Shown here in pieces: positions 43,647 through 51,761 of a DNA stretch of 64,000 nt. The notes under the pieces are model-generated. The model saw only the letters and a list, made by a program, of their open reading frames with translations. It did no database searches and was not told the DNA's origin. A program made the translations under genes and the position numbers. The DNA comes from Streptomyces sp. S4.7 (GTDB lineage Bacteria > Actinomycetota > Actinomycetes > Streptomycetales > Streptomycetaceae), in the NCBI RefSeq assembly GCF_010384365.1, contig NZ_CP048397.1, positions 5,828,001 to 5,892,000 on the forward strand, in the 5' to 3' direction. Positions within the stretch are counted from its first letter, which is position 1. Every line of letters begins with the position of its first letter.

Positions 43647-44774
43647 ATGCCCGAACAGCGTGCGACTTCACCCTACGACGCCCTTCTCCTGCTGTCCTTC
43701 GGCGGCCCCGAAGGCCCGGACGACGTGGTTCCGTTCCTGCAGAACGTGACGTGTGGCCGGGGCATCCCCGAGGAGCGGCTCAAGGAGGTCGGGCAGCACT
43801 ACTTCCTGTTCGGCGGGGTCAGTCCGATCAACGAGCAGAACCGCGTCCTGCTGGAGGCCCTGCGCACGGACTTCGCCGAGAACGGCCTGGAACTGCCCGT
43901 CTACTGGGGCAACCGCAACTGGGCGCCCTATCTGACCGACACCCTGCGGGAGATGACCCGGGACGGCAGGCGCCGCGTCGCCGTCCTGGCCACCAGCGCC
44001 TATGCCTCCTACTCCGGCTGCCGCCAGTACCGCGAGAACCTCGCGGACGCGCTCGCCACGCTCGTGGACGAGGGCCTGGAGCCGCCCCGCGTCGACAAAC
44101 TGCGGCACTACTTCAACCACCCCGGCTTCGTACGGCCCATGGCCGAGAGCGTGCTCGCGTCCCTCGCGGACCTTCCCGAGGAGGTGCGCGCGGGCGCCCA
44201 CCTCGCCTTCACCACGCACTCCGTGCCGGTGGCCGCGGCCGACACCTCGGGCCGCGCCGAGGACCACGGCGACGGCGGCGCGTACGTCGCCCAGCACCTC
44301 GACGTGGCACGACTGATCGCCGACACGGTGCGTGAGGAGACCGGTGTCGAGCACCCCTGGCGGCTCGTCTACCAGTCCCGCAGCGGCGCCCCGCACATCC
44401 CGTGGCTGGAGCCCGACATCTGCGACCACCTGGAGGCCCTGCACGGCGCGGGGGCCCCGGCGGTCGTGATGGTGCCCATCGGGTTCGTCTCGGACCACAT
44501 GGAGGTGCTGTACGACCTCGACACCGAGGCCGCGGCGAAGGCCGCCGAACTCGGCCTGCCGGTCCGGCGCTCGGCGACGGTCGGCGCCGACGAGCGGTTC
44601 GTCGGGGCCGTACGCGATCTGCTCCTGGAGCGTGCGGCGACCGAGCGCGGGCGTCCGGTGGAGCGGTGCGCGCTCGGGGCGCTCGGTCCCAGCCACGACG
44701 TCTGCCCGGTCGGCTGCTGCCCCGCGAGGGCGCCCCGGCCGGCCGCCGCGGGCGCCGACAGCCCGTACGCCTGA
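43647..44774 (+). CDS. hemH: Ferrochelatase (coproporphyrin-type)
   Basis: The 375-residue protein starts MPEQRATSPYDALLLLSFGGPEGPDDVVPFLQNV and has the ferrochelatase signatures LATSAYASYSGCRQYREN, LAFTTHSVPVAA (catalytic His) and the metal-binding Glu region PIGFVSDHMEVLYDLD. C-terminal cysteines (DVCPVGCCPARA) match the actinobacterial form that binds a [2Fe-2S] cluster. In actinomycetes the enzyme inserts iron into coproporphyrin III (CpfC) rather than protoporphyrin IX. Confidence 0.95.
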   Translation: MPEQRATSPYDALLLLSFGGPEGPDDVVPFLQNVTCGRGIPEERLKEVGQHYFLFGGVSPINEQNRVLLEALRTDFAENGLELPVYWGNRNWAPYLTDTLREMTRDGRRRVAVLATSAYASYSGCRQYRENLADALATLVDEGLEPPRVDKLRHYFNHPGFVRPMAESVLASLADLPEEVRAGAHLAFTTHSVPVAAADTSGRAEDHGDGGAYVAQHLDVARLIADTVREETGVEHPWRLVYQSRSGAPHIPWLEPDICDHLEALHGAGAPAVVMVPIGFVSDHMEVLYDLDTEAAAKAAELGLPVRRSATVGADERFVGAVRDLLLERAATERGRPVERCALGALGPSHDVCPVGCCPARAPRPAAAGADSPYA

Positions 44775-44872
44775 CGTCCCGCGCCCGGCGTCCCGTACGC
44801 CGGCGTCTCCCACGTCCCGTACGCCCGCCACCCGTCCCACCGCCCGGTGCCCTCCCGAGGAGTGACCTGCCC

Positions 44873-45697
44873 GTGACCGAGTCCCGCCCGGACGTCGACA
44901 ACGACGCCCTCACCTGCGAACTGCTCGCCCTCGCCCTGGAGGCCGCGAGCCGGGCCGGGGCGCTGCTGCGCGACGGACGCCCCGCCGACCTGGGCGTGGC
45001 CGCGACGAAGTCCAGCCCCATCGACGTCGTCACGGAGATGGACATCGCGGCCGAGAAGCTGATCACCGGATTCCTCGCCGAGAACCGCCCCGACGACGGC
45101 TTCCTCGGTGAGGAGGGCGCCAGTTCGGCGGGCAGCAGCGGTGTCCGCTGGGTGATCGACCCGCTGGACGGCACCGTCAACTACCTGTACGGGCTGCCGA
45201 CCTGGGCCGTCTCCATCGCCGCCGAACGCGACGGCGTCACGCTCGTCGGCGTCGTCGAGGCCCCGATGCGCCGCGAGACCTTCCGGGCCGTGCTCGGCGG
45301 CGGCGCGTACCTCAACGACCGGCCGGTGCGCTGCCGCCCCGCACCGTCGCTGGAGCAGGCGCTGGTCTCGACGGGCTTCAACTACGTCACCACCGTCCGC
45401 GCCCACCAGGCGTCCGTGGCGGCGCGGCTGATCCCGCAGTTGCGGGACATCCGGCGCGGCGGCTCGGCCGCCGTGGACCTCTGCGACGTCGCCGCCGGCC
45501 GGCTGGACGGCTACTACGAGCGCGGGCTGTATCCGTGGGACCTCGCGGCCGGCGATCTCGTGGCACGCGAGGCGGGCGCGCTGACGGGCGGCCGTCCCGG
45601 CGCCCCGGCCGACGGCGATCTCACGGTGGCGGCCACCCCCGGCGTCTTCGAACCGCTCCAGGCGCTGCTGGAGGAGTACGGCGCCTGGCACGACTGA
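44873..45697 (+). CDS. Inositol monophosphatase family protein
   Basis: GTG 44873 with GAGGAG 10 bp upstream gives a 274-residue protein. It has the IMPase metal sites GEEGASS, DPLDGTVNYLYGLPTWAVSIA and WDLAAGDLVAREAGA. SuhB-type enzymes hydrolyse inositol-1-phosphate for phosphatidylinositol and mycothiol-related pathways in actinobacteria. It follows hemH by about 100 bp in the same direction. Confidence 0.93.
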   Translation: MTESRPDVDNDALTCELLALALEAASRAGALLRDGRPADLGVAATKSSPIDVVTEMDIAAEKLITGFLAENRPDDGFLGEEGASSAGSSGVRWVIDPLDGTVNYLYGLPTWAVSIAAERDGVTLVGVVEAPMRRETFRAVLGGGAYLNDRPVRCRPAPSLEQALVSTGFNYVTTVRAHQASVAARLIPQLRDIRRGGSAAVDLCDVAAGRLDGYYERGLYPWDLAAGDLVAREAGALTGGRPGAPADGDLTVAATPGVFEPLQALLEEYGAWHD

Positions 45698-45780
45698 TCC
45701 GCCGCGACCTCGCACCGGCAGATCCGGCACCGACCGGCCCCGCGGCGGCCACCCGGCGCCGAGCGACCCCACCCGGACAT

Positions 45781-45821
45781 GGAAGGACCCCGGCGCCGTC
45801 CCATGGCACCGGGGTCCTTCC
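45781..45821. terminator. Bidirectional terminator after the inositol phosphatase gene
   Basis: GGAAGGACCCC (45781-45791) pairs with GGGGTCCTTCC (45811-45821), and the stem extends inward through CGGcGCC/GGCaCCG. It lies between convergent genes. Confidence 0.8.
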
Positions 45822-45829
45822 CGTGCGGG

Positions 45830-46003
45830 TCACACGTTCGCGGCGCCGAACTGAACGCCGTGCTCGGCGGCGAGGCGGTGCAGGTCCTCCAGCTCCTCCT
45901 GCTCGACCTCCGCGAGGAAGTCGTCGCCCGTCTCACGAGCTCGTGTGAGATCGGATTCCGTGGCCCTTATACGCTGCAGAAGCCCTGCGGTGAATGCGTC
46001 CAT
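45830..46003 (-). CDS. Small conserved Streptomyces protein (57 aa)
   Basis: ATG 46003 follows GAGGGGG. The product MDAFTAGLLQRIRATESDLTRARETGDDFLAEVEQEELEDLHRLAAEHGV... is a predicted two-helix acidic coiled coil with no membrane segment. Placement next to cutR is common in Streptomyces. Function unknown. Confidence 0.75.
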   Translation of the reverse strand: MDAFTAGLLQRIRATESDLTRARETGDDFLAEVEQEELEDLHRLAAEHGVQFGAANV

Positions 46004-46360
46004 TGCGCCCCCTCGGCGTGGGTCGATGGCACGGGGGTGTGCCGACGTCGTGGTCACGTGGCACCTGGAAGTGCCGACGGCGGTCGATCACGCACCACTC
46101 CCTCTGGGGGACAGAGCGGGTAGTGGCATGCCACGTAAAGGGCGTGATCTCTGGTGTGCACTCGTCATCCCCAGGGCGTGTCCGGGAGAAACCTCTCCTC
46201 ATTCAAGAATCTTGCGTATTCCTTCCGTATGCCGGACGGACGGCATTGTCTTACCGCCGGTTTATGCGCGTAGCGGGCAGGATGGGCCCGCACAACCAGT
46301 GCTACGACCTGCCCGGTTCCCCGGATCCCCGGCGATGGGCCCCACAGGAAGGACTTCGAC
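46004..46360 (+). promoter_or_regulatory. Intergenic region before cutR
   Basis: 357 bp without a credible gene, between the divergent small gene and cutR. It should hold the cutR promoter, and an A+T-richer stretch near 46195-46262 is the likely place. No clear operator was seen. Confidence 0.45.
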
Positions 46361-47014
46361 GTGCGCGTACTCGTCGTCGAGGACGAGCAGCTGCTCGCCG
46401 ATGCGGTGGCCACCGGGCTGCGCCGGGAGGCCATGGCCGTCGACGTCGTGTACGACGGCGCCGCGGCACTGGAGCGGATCGGGGTCAACGACTACGACGT
46501 CGTCGTGCTCGACCGGGACCTCCCACTGATCCACGGCGACGACGTCTGCCGCAAGATCGTCGAACTGGGCATGCCCACCCGTGTGCTGATGCTCACGGCG
46601 TCCGGCGACGTCAGCGACCGGGTCGAGGGCCTGGAGCTGGGCGCCGACGACTACCTTCCGAAGCCGTTCGCCTTCACCGAGCTGACCGCCCGCGTGCGCG
46701 CGCTCGGCCGCCGTACGACCGTCCCGCTGCCGCCGGTCCTGGAGCGGTCGGGCATCAAGCTCGACCCGAACCGCCGCGAGGTCTTCCGGGACGGCAAGGA
46801 GATCCAGCTCGCGCCCAAGGAGTTCGCCGTCCTCGAAGTGCTGATGCGCAGCGAGGGCGCCGTGGTCTCCGCCGAGCAGCTTCTTGAGAAGGCGTGGGAC
46901 GAGAACACCGACCCGTTCACCAATGTCGTGCGCGTCACGGTCATGACGCTGCGCCGCAAGCTCGGCGAGCCGCCCGTGATCGTCACCGTGCCCGGCTCCG
47001 GTTACCGGATCTGA
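46361..47014 (+). CDS. cutR: OmpR-family response regulator CutR
   Basis: GTG 46361 follows AGGAAGGA. The 217-residue regulator has a receiver (VVEDEQ, phosphoacceptor Asp51 in VVVLDRDLP, Lys in YLPKPF) and a winged-helix DNA-binding domain (LAPKEFAVLEVLMRSEGAVVSAEQLLEKAWDEN; VRVTVMTLRRKLGEP). With CutS it forms the CutRS system, first found as a repressor of antibiotic production in Streptomyces lividans and more recently linked to extracellular protein-folding stress. Confidence 0.93.
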   Translation: MRVLVVEDEQLLADAVATGLRREAMAVDVVYDGAAALERIGVNDYDVVVLDRDLPLIHGDDVCRKIVELGMPTRVLMLTASGDVSDRVEGLELGADDYLPKPFAFTELTARVRALGRRTTVPLPPVLERSGIKLDPNRREVFRDGKEIQLAPKEFAVLEVLMRSEGAVVSAEQLLEKAWDENTDPFTNVVRVTVMTLRRKLGEPPVIVTVPGSGYRI

Positions 47015-48261
47015 TGCCCGTGGCGACGACCCCGGCGCCGCCGTCGGCGCCCCCGAAACCGACCTGGGACCCCCGGCGGCCCGACCAGGCCCTGCCGTGG
47101 GTCCGGCCGACGATCCGGATACGTCTGACGCTGCTGTACGGCGGGATGTTCCTCATCGCCGGCATCCTGCTGCTGTCGATCATCTATCTGCTGGCCGCGC
47201 AGGCCATCAACGAGGGCAGTGAACTGGCCCTGAAGGTGACCGGGGTCAATGTCCAGCTGACAAGCCCCACTTGTCCGGGTCTGAACGAGGCCGTCAACAA
47301 CGACCAGCTGAACGCTTCACTCAAGGCGTGCATGTCCGCCCAGCGCCAGCAGGCGCTCGACGACCTGCTCACCCGCTCGCTGTTCGCCCTGACGGGCCTG
47401 TCCATCATCGCCTTCGCGTTCGGTTACGCGATGGCCGGACGGGTCCTGTCGCCGCTGGGCCGGATCACCCGCACCGCGCGCCGCGTGGTCGGCTCCGACC
47501 TGGCCCGCCGGATCGAGCTGGACGGCCCGGACGACGAACTGAAGGAACTGGCCGACACCTTCGACGAGATGCTGGAGCGCCTGGAGCGGGCCTTCACCGC
47601 GCAGCAGCGCTTCGTCGCCAACGCCTCCCACGAACTGCGCACACCCCTCGCGATCAACCGGACACTGCTGGAGGTCCAGCTCTCCGACCCCGCGGCGCCC
47701 GTGGAGCTCCAGCAGCTCGGCCGGACGCTCCTGGCGACCAACGAACGCAGCGAACAGCTGGTGGAGGGCCTGCTGCTGCTGGCCCGCAGTGACAACCAGC
47801 TCGTCGAGCGCAAGCCCGTCGATCTCGCCGAGGTCGCCACCCGCGCCGTCGACCAGACGCGCGGCGAGGCCGAGGCGAAGGGCGTCGAGATCCGTGGTGA
47901 GCGTGCGCCGGCGGTCGTGCAGGGCAACGGCGTCCTGCTGGAGCGGATCGCGCTCAACCTCGTACAGAACGCCGTGCGTTACAACGTGAAGGAGGAGGGC
48001 TGGGTCGAGGTCACGACAGCGGTGGAGCACGGTCAGGCGGTGCTGCTGGTGTCGAACACCGGGCCGGTGGTTCCCGCGTACGAGATCGACAACATCTTCG
48101 AACCGTTCCGCCGCCTCCGTACGGAGCGCACCGGCAGCGACAAGGGCGTGGGCCTCGGCCTGTCGATCGCCCGCTCGGTCGCGCGGGCCCACGGGGGCCG
48201 TATCATCGCGGAGCCCCGCGAGGGAGGCGGGCTCGTGATGCGTGTCACTCTGCCTGTCTGA
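47014..48261 (+). CDS. cutS: Sensor histidine kinase CutS
   Basis: ATG 47014 overlaps the cutR stop (TGATG). The 415-residue kinase has helices at about 39-62 and 123-145 flanking a 60-residue extracellular loop with two cysteines (Cys87, Cys106), then a HAMP domain, His206 in NASHELRTPLAINRTLLE and a GHKL ATPase (NLVQNAVRYN; DKGVGLGLSIARSV). The two loop cysteines could form a disulfide that reports redox or folding state outside the cell, consistent with the role proposed for CutS. Confidence 0.93.
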   Translation: MPVATTPAPPSAPPKPTWDPRRPDQALPWVRPTIRIRLTLLYGGMFLIAGILLLSIIYLLAAQAINEGSELALKVTGVNVQLTSPTCPGLNEAVNNDQLNASLKACMSAQRQQALDDLLTRSLFALTGLSIIAFAFGYAMAGRVLSPLGRITRTARRVVGSDLARRIELDGPDDELKELADTFDEMLERLERAFTAQQRFVANASHELRTPLAINRTLLEVQLSDPAAPVELQQLGRTLLATNERSEQLVEGLLLLARSDNQLVERKPVDLAEVATRAVDQTRGEAEAKGVEIRGERAPAVVQGNGVLLERIALNLVQNAVRYNVKEEGWVEVTTAVEHGQAVLLVSNTGPVVPAYEIDNIFEPFRRLRTERTGSDKGVGLGLSIARSVARAHGGRIIAEPREGGGLVMRVTLPV

Positions 48262-48289
48262 ACTTTCGCTCCGGATCGGAGCGAAGTTC
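48260..48289 (+). terminator. Terminator overlapping the cutS stop codon
   Basis: GAACTTTCGCTCC and GGAGCGAAGTTC form a stem with one bulged T and a short loop, beginning within the cutS TGA. Confidence 0.7.
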
Positions 48290-48651
48290 GCTTTGCGCGG
48301 AATTTTCGGGACCCGTTCCCGGTTGGGTCGTGTGTGATCGATCACAGAGGCGAATTCAAGCCTCGCACTCTCTGTGATCAAGCCCCTGACGGAAAGCCGG
48401 GAAAATCCGGGTTTCCGGGGGTCGGGATCACGGGAAGTACACGGGGTGGCGCCCGTGAAGTACGACATTCGGACCGTGTACGGTCCGGTTCGCACCCAAA
48501 GCCGATCACTCGGAAAGAGTCCGGTTGGGTGTCGATTGAGTAACAGACCTTGATGTGAGGCAAAATCTCCGCCTCAGGTCGGGCACAAGTCCGGCCTCTC
48601 ACGCGTTACGTGCGCTGAGACACCGATGACACCCAGAGGGGGAGAAGCGAC
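48290..48651 (+). promoter_or_regulatory. Long leader region before the DUF4193 gene, with palindrome
   Basis: No gene fits this ~360 bp. It contains the perfect palindrome TGTGATCGATCACA (48333-48346), whose right side GATCACAGAG (48340-48349) also pairs with CTCTGTGATC (48370-48379). The arrangement resembles a Crp-type site, but the spacing fits neither the E. coli nor the Streptomyces Crp consensus exactly. The rest has no recognised feature until the GGGGGAGAAG ribosome site near 48637. Confidence 0.45.
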
Positions 48652-48948
48652 ATGGCAACGGATTACGACACCCCACGCAAGACCGACGACGACGTCGATT
48701 CCGACAGTCTTGAGGAACTGAAGGCTCGCCGGAACGACAAGTCGACATCCGCGGTCGACGTGGACGAGTTCGAGCAGGCCGAGGGACTTGAGCTGCCCGG
48801 GGCCGACCTCTCCAACGAGGAGCTGTCGGTTCGTGTACTGCCCAGGCAGGCCGACGAGTTCACCTGCATGAGCTGCTTCCTCGTGCACCACCGCAGCCAG
48901 CTGTCCCGGGAGAAGAACGGTCAGCCGATCTGCCGCGACTGCGACTGA
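48652..48948 (+). CDS. DUF4193 family small zinc-ribbon protein
   Basis: The 98-residue acidic protein (MATDYDTPRKTDDDVDSDSLEELKARRNDK...) ends in a zinc-ribbon-like pair of Cys motifs (FTCMSCFLVHHRSQL and PICRDCD). DUF4193 is widespread in actinobacteria, next to DUF3093 and dut genes, including in Mycobacterium. The biochemical role is unknown; the acidic N-terminus and ribbon resemble RNA-polymerase-associated small proteins (inference only). It is preceded by a strong ribosome site. Confidence 0.92.
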   Translation: MATDYDTPRKTDDDVDSDSLEELKARRNDKSTSAVDVDEFEQAEGLELPGADLSNEELSVRVLPRQADEFTCMSCFLVHHRSQLSREKNGQPICRDCD

Positions 48949-48961
48949 GGAGCGGTCGGCC

Positions 48962-49879
48962 GTGGCAGGTGACACACCGTCCAGGAAACGGCGTTTCCGG
49001 CGCGAGAAGGCGCCGGAGGCGTCCCAGAGCGGTCCGGGCCCGGCAGAAGGCACCACGCCCGCTGCCGAGCACTCCGCTCTCCTGCCCCACCCCGGCGTAT
49101 CCGACGACGACGAGCGAGGCCTCCCGGCCTCGCTCGAAGCGGCACAGGGCGGCCAGGACGGGCCCGCGAGCGGCGCCCGGCGCCCGGGCAGGGTCAGGCG
49201 GGGCATCCAGAAGGGCGGCGCGAGCGCCAGGGCGGGACTCGCGCATCTCGCCGACCGGATCATCGACAACGCACCGCGCGTTCCCGTCCGTGATCTGGCC
49301 ACGCTCCGAAGGCAGTTCCCGGGTCTCGGGCCCGAAGAGCTCGCCGACAAACTCGTCGCGGGCGCGGCGAACAGCAGCTCCACCGTGGGCGCCGGGATCG
49401 GCGCCGTCGCGATGATGCCCGTACCGCCCGCGATGCCGGCCGAACTGGCCGCGGAGATCACGGCGGTCGCCGCGATCGAACTGAAACTCATCGCCGAGCT
49501 GCACGAGGTCTACGGCCTGCGTCCGCCCGGCAATCTGAAGGAGCGCAGCACCGCGTATCTGACCTCGTGGACCGAGGAACGCGGCGTCGACATCACGAAA
49601 CCGACGACGATCAACTCGGCGCTCTCCGGCCGGATGAAGCGCGAACTGCGCCAGCAGATCATGAAGCGCACGGTCCGCAGCCTGCCCAACCTGGTGCCGT
49701 TCATGATCGGAGCGGCCGTCGGCGCGATGATGAACCGGCGTGACACCCAGAAGGTCGCCGAGCGCATCCGCAAGGACCTTCGCGCACGCCAGGTCTCCTG
49801 GGACGCCCTGCCCGCGCTGCCGCCGCTGGAGCAGCCGAAGATGCTGCCCCCCGAGCTCCCGAAGGAACTGGGCCGCTAG
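48962..49879 (+). CDS. Conserved hypothetical protein with hydrophobic core
   Basis: GTG 48962 follows the DUF4193 gene closely (GGAG upstream). The 305-residue protein has a polar N-terminal ~75 residues, then a helical domain (LAHLADRIIDNAPRVPVRDLATLRRQFPGLGPEELADKLV) and two hydrophobic patches: Gly/Ala-rich VGAGIGAVAMMPVPPAMPAELAAEITAVAAIELKLIAELHEVYGL and VPFMIGAAVGAMMNRRDT. The latter resembles proteins that insert hairpins into membranes. I do not recognise the family; function unknown. Confidence 0.8.
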   Translation: MAGDTPSRKRRFRREKAPEASQSGPGPAEGTTPAAEHSALLPHPGVSDDDERGLPASLEAAQGGQDGPASGARRPGRVRRGIQKGGASARAGLAHLADRIIDNAPRVPVRDLATLRRQFPGLGPEELADKLVAGAANSSSTVGAGIGAVAMMPVPPAMPAELAAEITAVAAIELKLIAELHEVYGLRPPGNLKERSTAYLTSWTEERGVDITKPTTINSALSGRMKRELRQQIMKRTVRSLPNLVPFMIGAAVGAMMNRRDTQKVAERIRKDLRARQVSWDALPALPPLEQPKMLPPELPKELGR

Positions 49880-49887
49880 GGTCTGTC

Positions 49888-50058
49888 GTCTGGATCTTGC
49901 CGGGCTCGCGGTCCCTGGCACGCACGCCCGCCGCGTTGTCGTACTTGTCCGAGTACGCCCGGTACGGATGCGATCCTCCGTCTTGCGATCGCACGCACCA
50001 GAGGTCGTGAGCCCCGCCCTGCGGGCGGACGACGCCAGTTCGAAGGCAGGACCTGGAC
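49888..50058. repeat. MITE-like element, copy 2 (about 171 bp)
   Basis: Degenerate ends GTCTGGATCTTGCC and GGCAGGACCTGGAC (10 of 14 positions complementary) flank an interior that matches copy 1 (GAGTACGCCCGGTACG, CTTGCGAT, CCCCGCCCTG-GGGCGGACG). It also shares the left segment CCGGGCTCGCGGTCCCTGGC with copy 3. It fills the gap between two convergent genes. Confidence 0.65.
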
Positions 50059-50068
50059 CGGCGGACCC

Positions 50069-50560
50069 TCAAGCGGGGCCGGACGCTTCCTTCTTCTCGC
50101 TCCCGCTCCGCCGCGCCGCGTCCAGCGCCGCCGCGAGCGCCCTCGGGCTCCGCGTCGACACATAGACGTACGGTGTCGGGTCGGCCGGGTCCGTGATCTC
50201 CACCCGCAGCGCCGTCGGGATGTAGCTGCGCAGCAGCATGAAAGCGCGGGGATCGGCCTTGTGCATACGCCAGGCGCGCGCCTCCTCACCGGCCAGCGCC
50301 TCGGCGTCGCCGAGCGCCGCCACCGGGATCCGGGCATCGCCCACGACCAGCGAACCGGCCACCACCCGGATCCGCGCGGAGCCGTACGAGCTGACGGCCA
50401 CCGCGGCCAGCAGACCCGTCACCACCACCGCCCCGAGCATCGGCACCGTGCCCAGCGGCAGCAGGATCAGACCGCCCGAGAGCGCGACGAGCGCGGTGAT
50501 CACCCACCAGGAACCCGGTGCGGTGAGACGTTCGTCGTAGGGCGCCGCTGAATGCTCCAT
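50069..50560 (-). CDS. DUF3093 membrane protein
   Basis: ATG 50560 gives 163 residues: MEHSAAPYDERLTAPGSWWVITALVALSGGLILLPLG, with two membrane helices (about 17-60) and a soluble PH-like beta domain (VVAGSLVVGDARIPVAALGDAEALAGEEARAWRMHKADPRAFMLLRSY...). DUF3093 sits beside dut and DUF4193 genes across actinobacteria. Role unknown. Confidence 0.9.
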   Translation of the reverse strand: MEHSAAPYDERLTAPGSWWVITALVALSGGLILLPLGTVPMLGAVVVTGLLAAVAVSSYGSARIRVVAGSLVVGDARIPVAALGDAEALAGEEARAWRMHKADPRAFMLLRSYIPTALRVEITDPADPTPYVYVSTRSPRALAAALDAARRSGSEKKEASGPA

Positions 50561-50618
50561 GAAGCCAAGCTTGGCACGGTGCGACCGGCGGGTAGCCGCG
50601 CGGGTAAGGTCTGCGCCT

Positions 50619-51239
50619 GTGAGTACTGTGCCCTCCGGGGGGAACACCCCCCGTTCCGCCGCCCGGTCCCCGGCCCTGACGCCGCCGGCCGACGCCATAG
50701 CGCCGGTACGGCACCCGGACGCCCCCGCCCCCGGTGAACCGCTCGGCTCGCACTACGCGCACTGCTTCGGCTGCGGCGACGAGCAGCCCCACGGCCTCCA
50801 CCTCCAGGCCAGGGCCGGCGAAGGCGTCACGATCACGGCCGAGTTCACCGTACGCCCCGCCCACCAGGGCGCCCCCGGCCTCGCACACGGCGGCGTCCTC
50901 GCCACCGCGCTCGACGAGTCGCTCGGCGCGCTCAGCTGGCTGCTGCGCGTGGTCGCGGTGACCGGGAAACTGGAGACCGACTTCGTCCGCCCCGTACCCG
51001 TGGGCTCGGTGCTGTTCCTGGCGGCCGAGGCCACCGCCGTGAGCGGCCGCAAGATCTTCTGCTCCGCGACCGGCCGGCTCGGCAGCCCCGAGGGACCCGT
51101 CGCGCTGCGCGCCGACGCCCTCTTCGTCGAGGTCAAGGTCGACCATTTCATCGACAACGGCCGCCAGGAGGAGATCCGGGTGGCCATGGCCGATCCCGAC
51201 CAGGTCAGGCGCGCCCGCGCCTTCGAGGTGAACCCATGA
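50619..51239 (+). CDS. PaaI/hotdog-fold thioesterase family protein
   Basis: GTG 50619 (AAGG upstream) gives 206 residues. A disordered N-terminus precedes HYAHCFGCGDEQPHGLHLQ, which has a CxxC that is possibly metal binding. A hotdog domain follows with the HGG active-site pattern (GAPGLAHGGVLATALDESLGALSWLL). It probably hydrolyses an acyl-CoA. The end overlaps dut by ATGA. Confidence 0.88.
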   Translation: MSTVPSGGNTPRSAARSPALTPPADAIAPVRHPDAPAPGEPLGSHYAHCFGCGDEQPHGLHLQARAGEGVTITAEFTVRPAHQGAPGLAHGGVLATALDESLGALSWLLRVVAVTGKLETDFVRPVPVGSVLFLAAEATAVSGRKIFCSATGRLGSPEGPVALRADALFVEVKVDHFIDNGRQEEIRVAMADPDQVRRARAFEVNP

Positions 51240-51760
51240 GTCCTGCCCCCGGCACTCCTGTCGACGTGTTGATCCGCCGGACCGACCCGCAGGTGCCGCT
51301 CCCCTCGTACGCGCACCCGGGCGACGCCGGCGTCGATCTGGTCACCACCGAGGCCGCCGATCTCGCTCCGGGCGAACGCGCCGTGCTGCCCACCGGGGTT
51401 TCCATCGCGCTGCCCGACGGGTACGCCGCCTTCGTGCACCCGCGATCCGGGCTGGCCGCTCGTTGTGGGGTGGCCTTGGTGAATGCCCCGGGGACGGTGG
51501 ATGCCGGGTACCGTGGGGAGGTCAAGGTGATCGTGGTCAATCTCGATCCGTGCGAGACGGTGCGGTTCGAGCGGTTCGACCGGATTGCCCAACTGGTCGT
51601 CCAGCAGGTCGAGAGGGTGCGCTTCCACGAGGTGGCGGAGCTTCCCGGCTCGGCAAGGGCCGAGGGGGGCTTCGGGTCCACCGGAGGTCATGCCGCGGTG
51701 GGCGCTTCACAGGGCGGGAATCGATACGCATCGGTCGTATCCGACCGGGAAGGACAGTGA
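51236..51760 (+). CDS. dut: dUTP diphosphatase
   Basis: The 174-residue trimeric-type dUTPase contains all five motifs: GDAGVDLVT, HPRSGLAAR, GTVDAGYRGEVKV, ERFDRIAQLVVQ and the C-terminal RAEGGFGSTGGH. It cleaves dUTP to dUMP, keeping uracil out of DNA and feeding dTMP synthesis. It is coupled to the thioesterase gene by ATGA overlap. The tail after motif 5 (about 22 residues) is longer than usual. Confidence 0.96.
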   Translation: MSPAPGTPVDVLIRRTDPQVPLPSYAHPGDAGVDLVTTEAADLAPGERAVLPTGVSIALPDGYAAFVHPRSGLAARCGVALVNAPGTVDAGYRGEVKVIVVNLDPCETVRFERFDRIAQLVVQQVERVRFHEVAELPGSARAEGGFGSTGGHAAVGASQGGNRYASVVSDREGQ

Positions 51761-51761
51761 C

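Noticed and set aside
48332..48346. Crp binding site before DUF4193
   Set aside because: The palindrome has a 4 bp core where E. coli CRP needs 6, and it misses a key base of the Streptomyces consensus; kept only as an unassigned palindrome.
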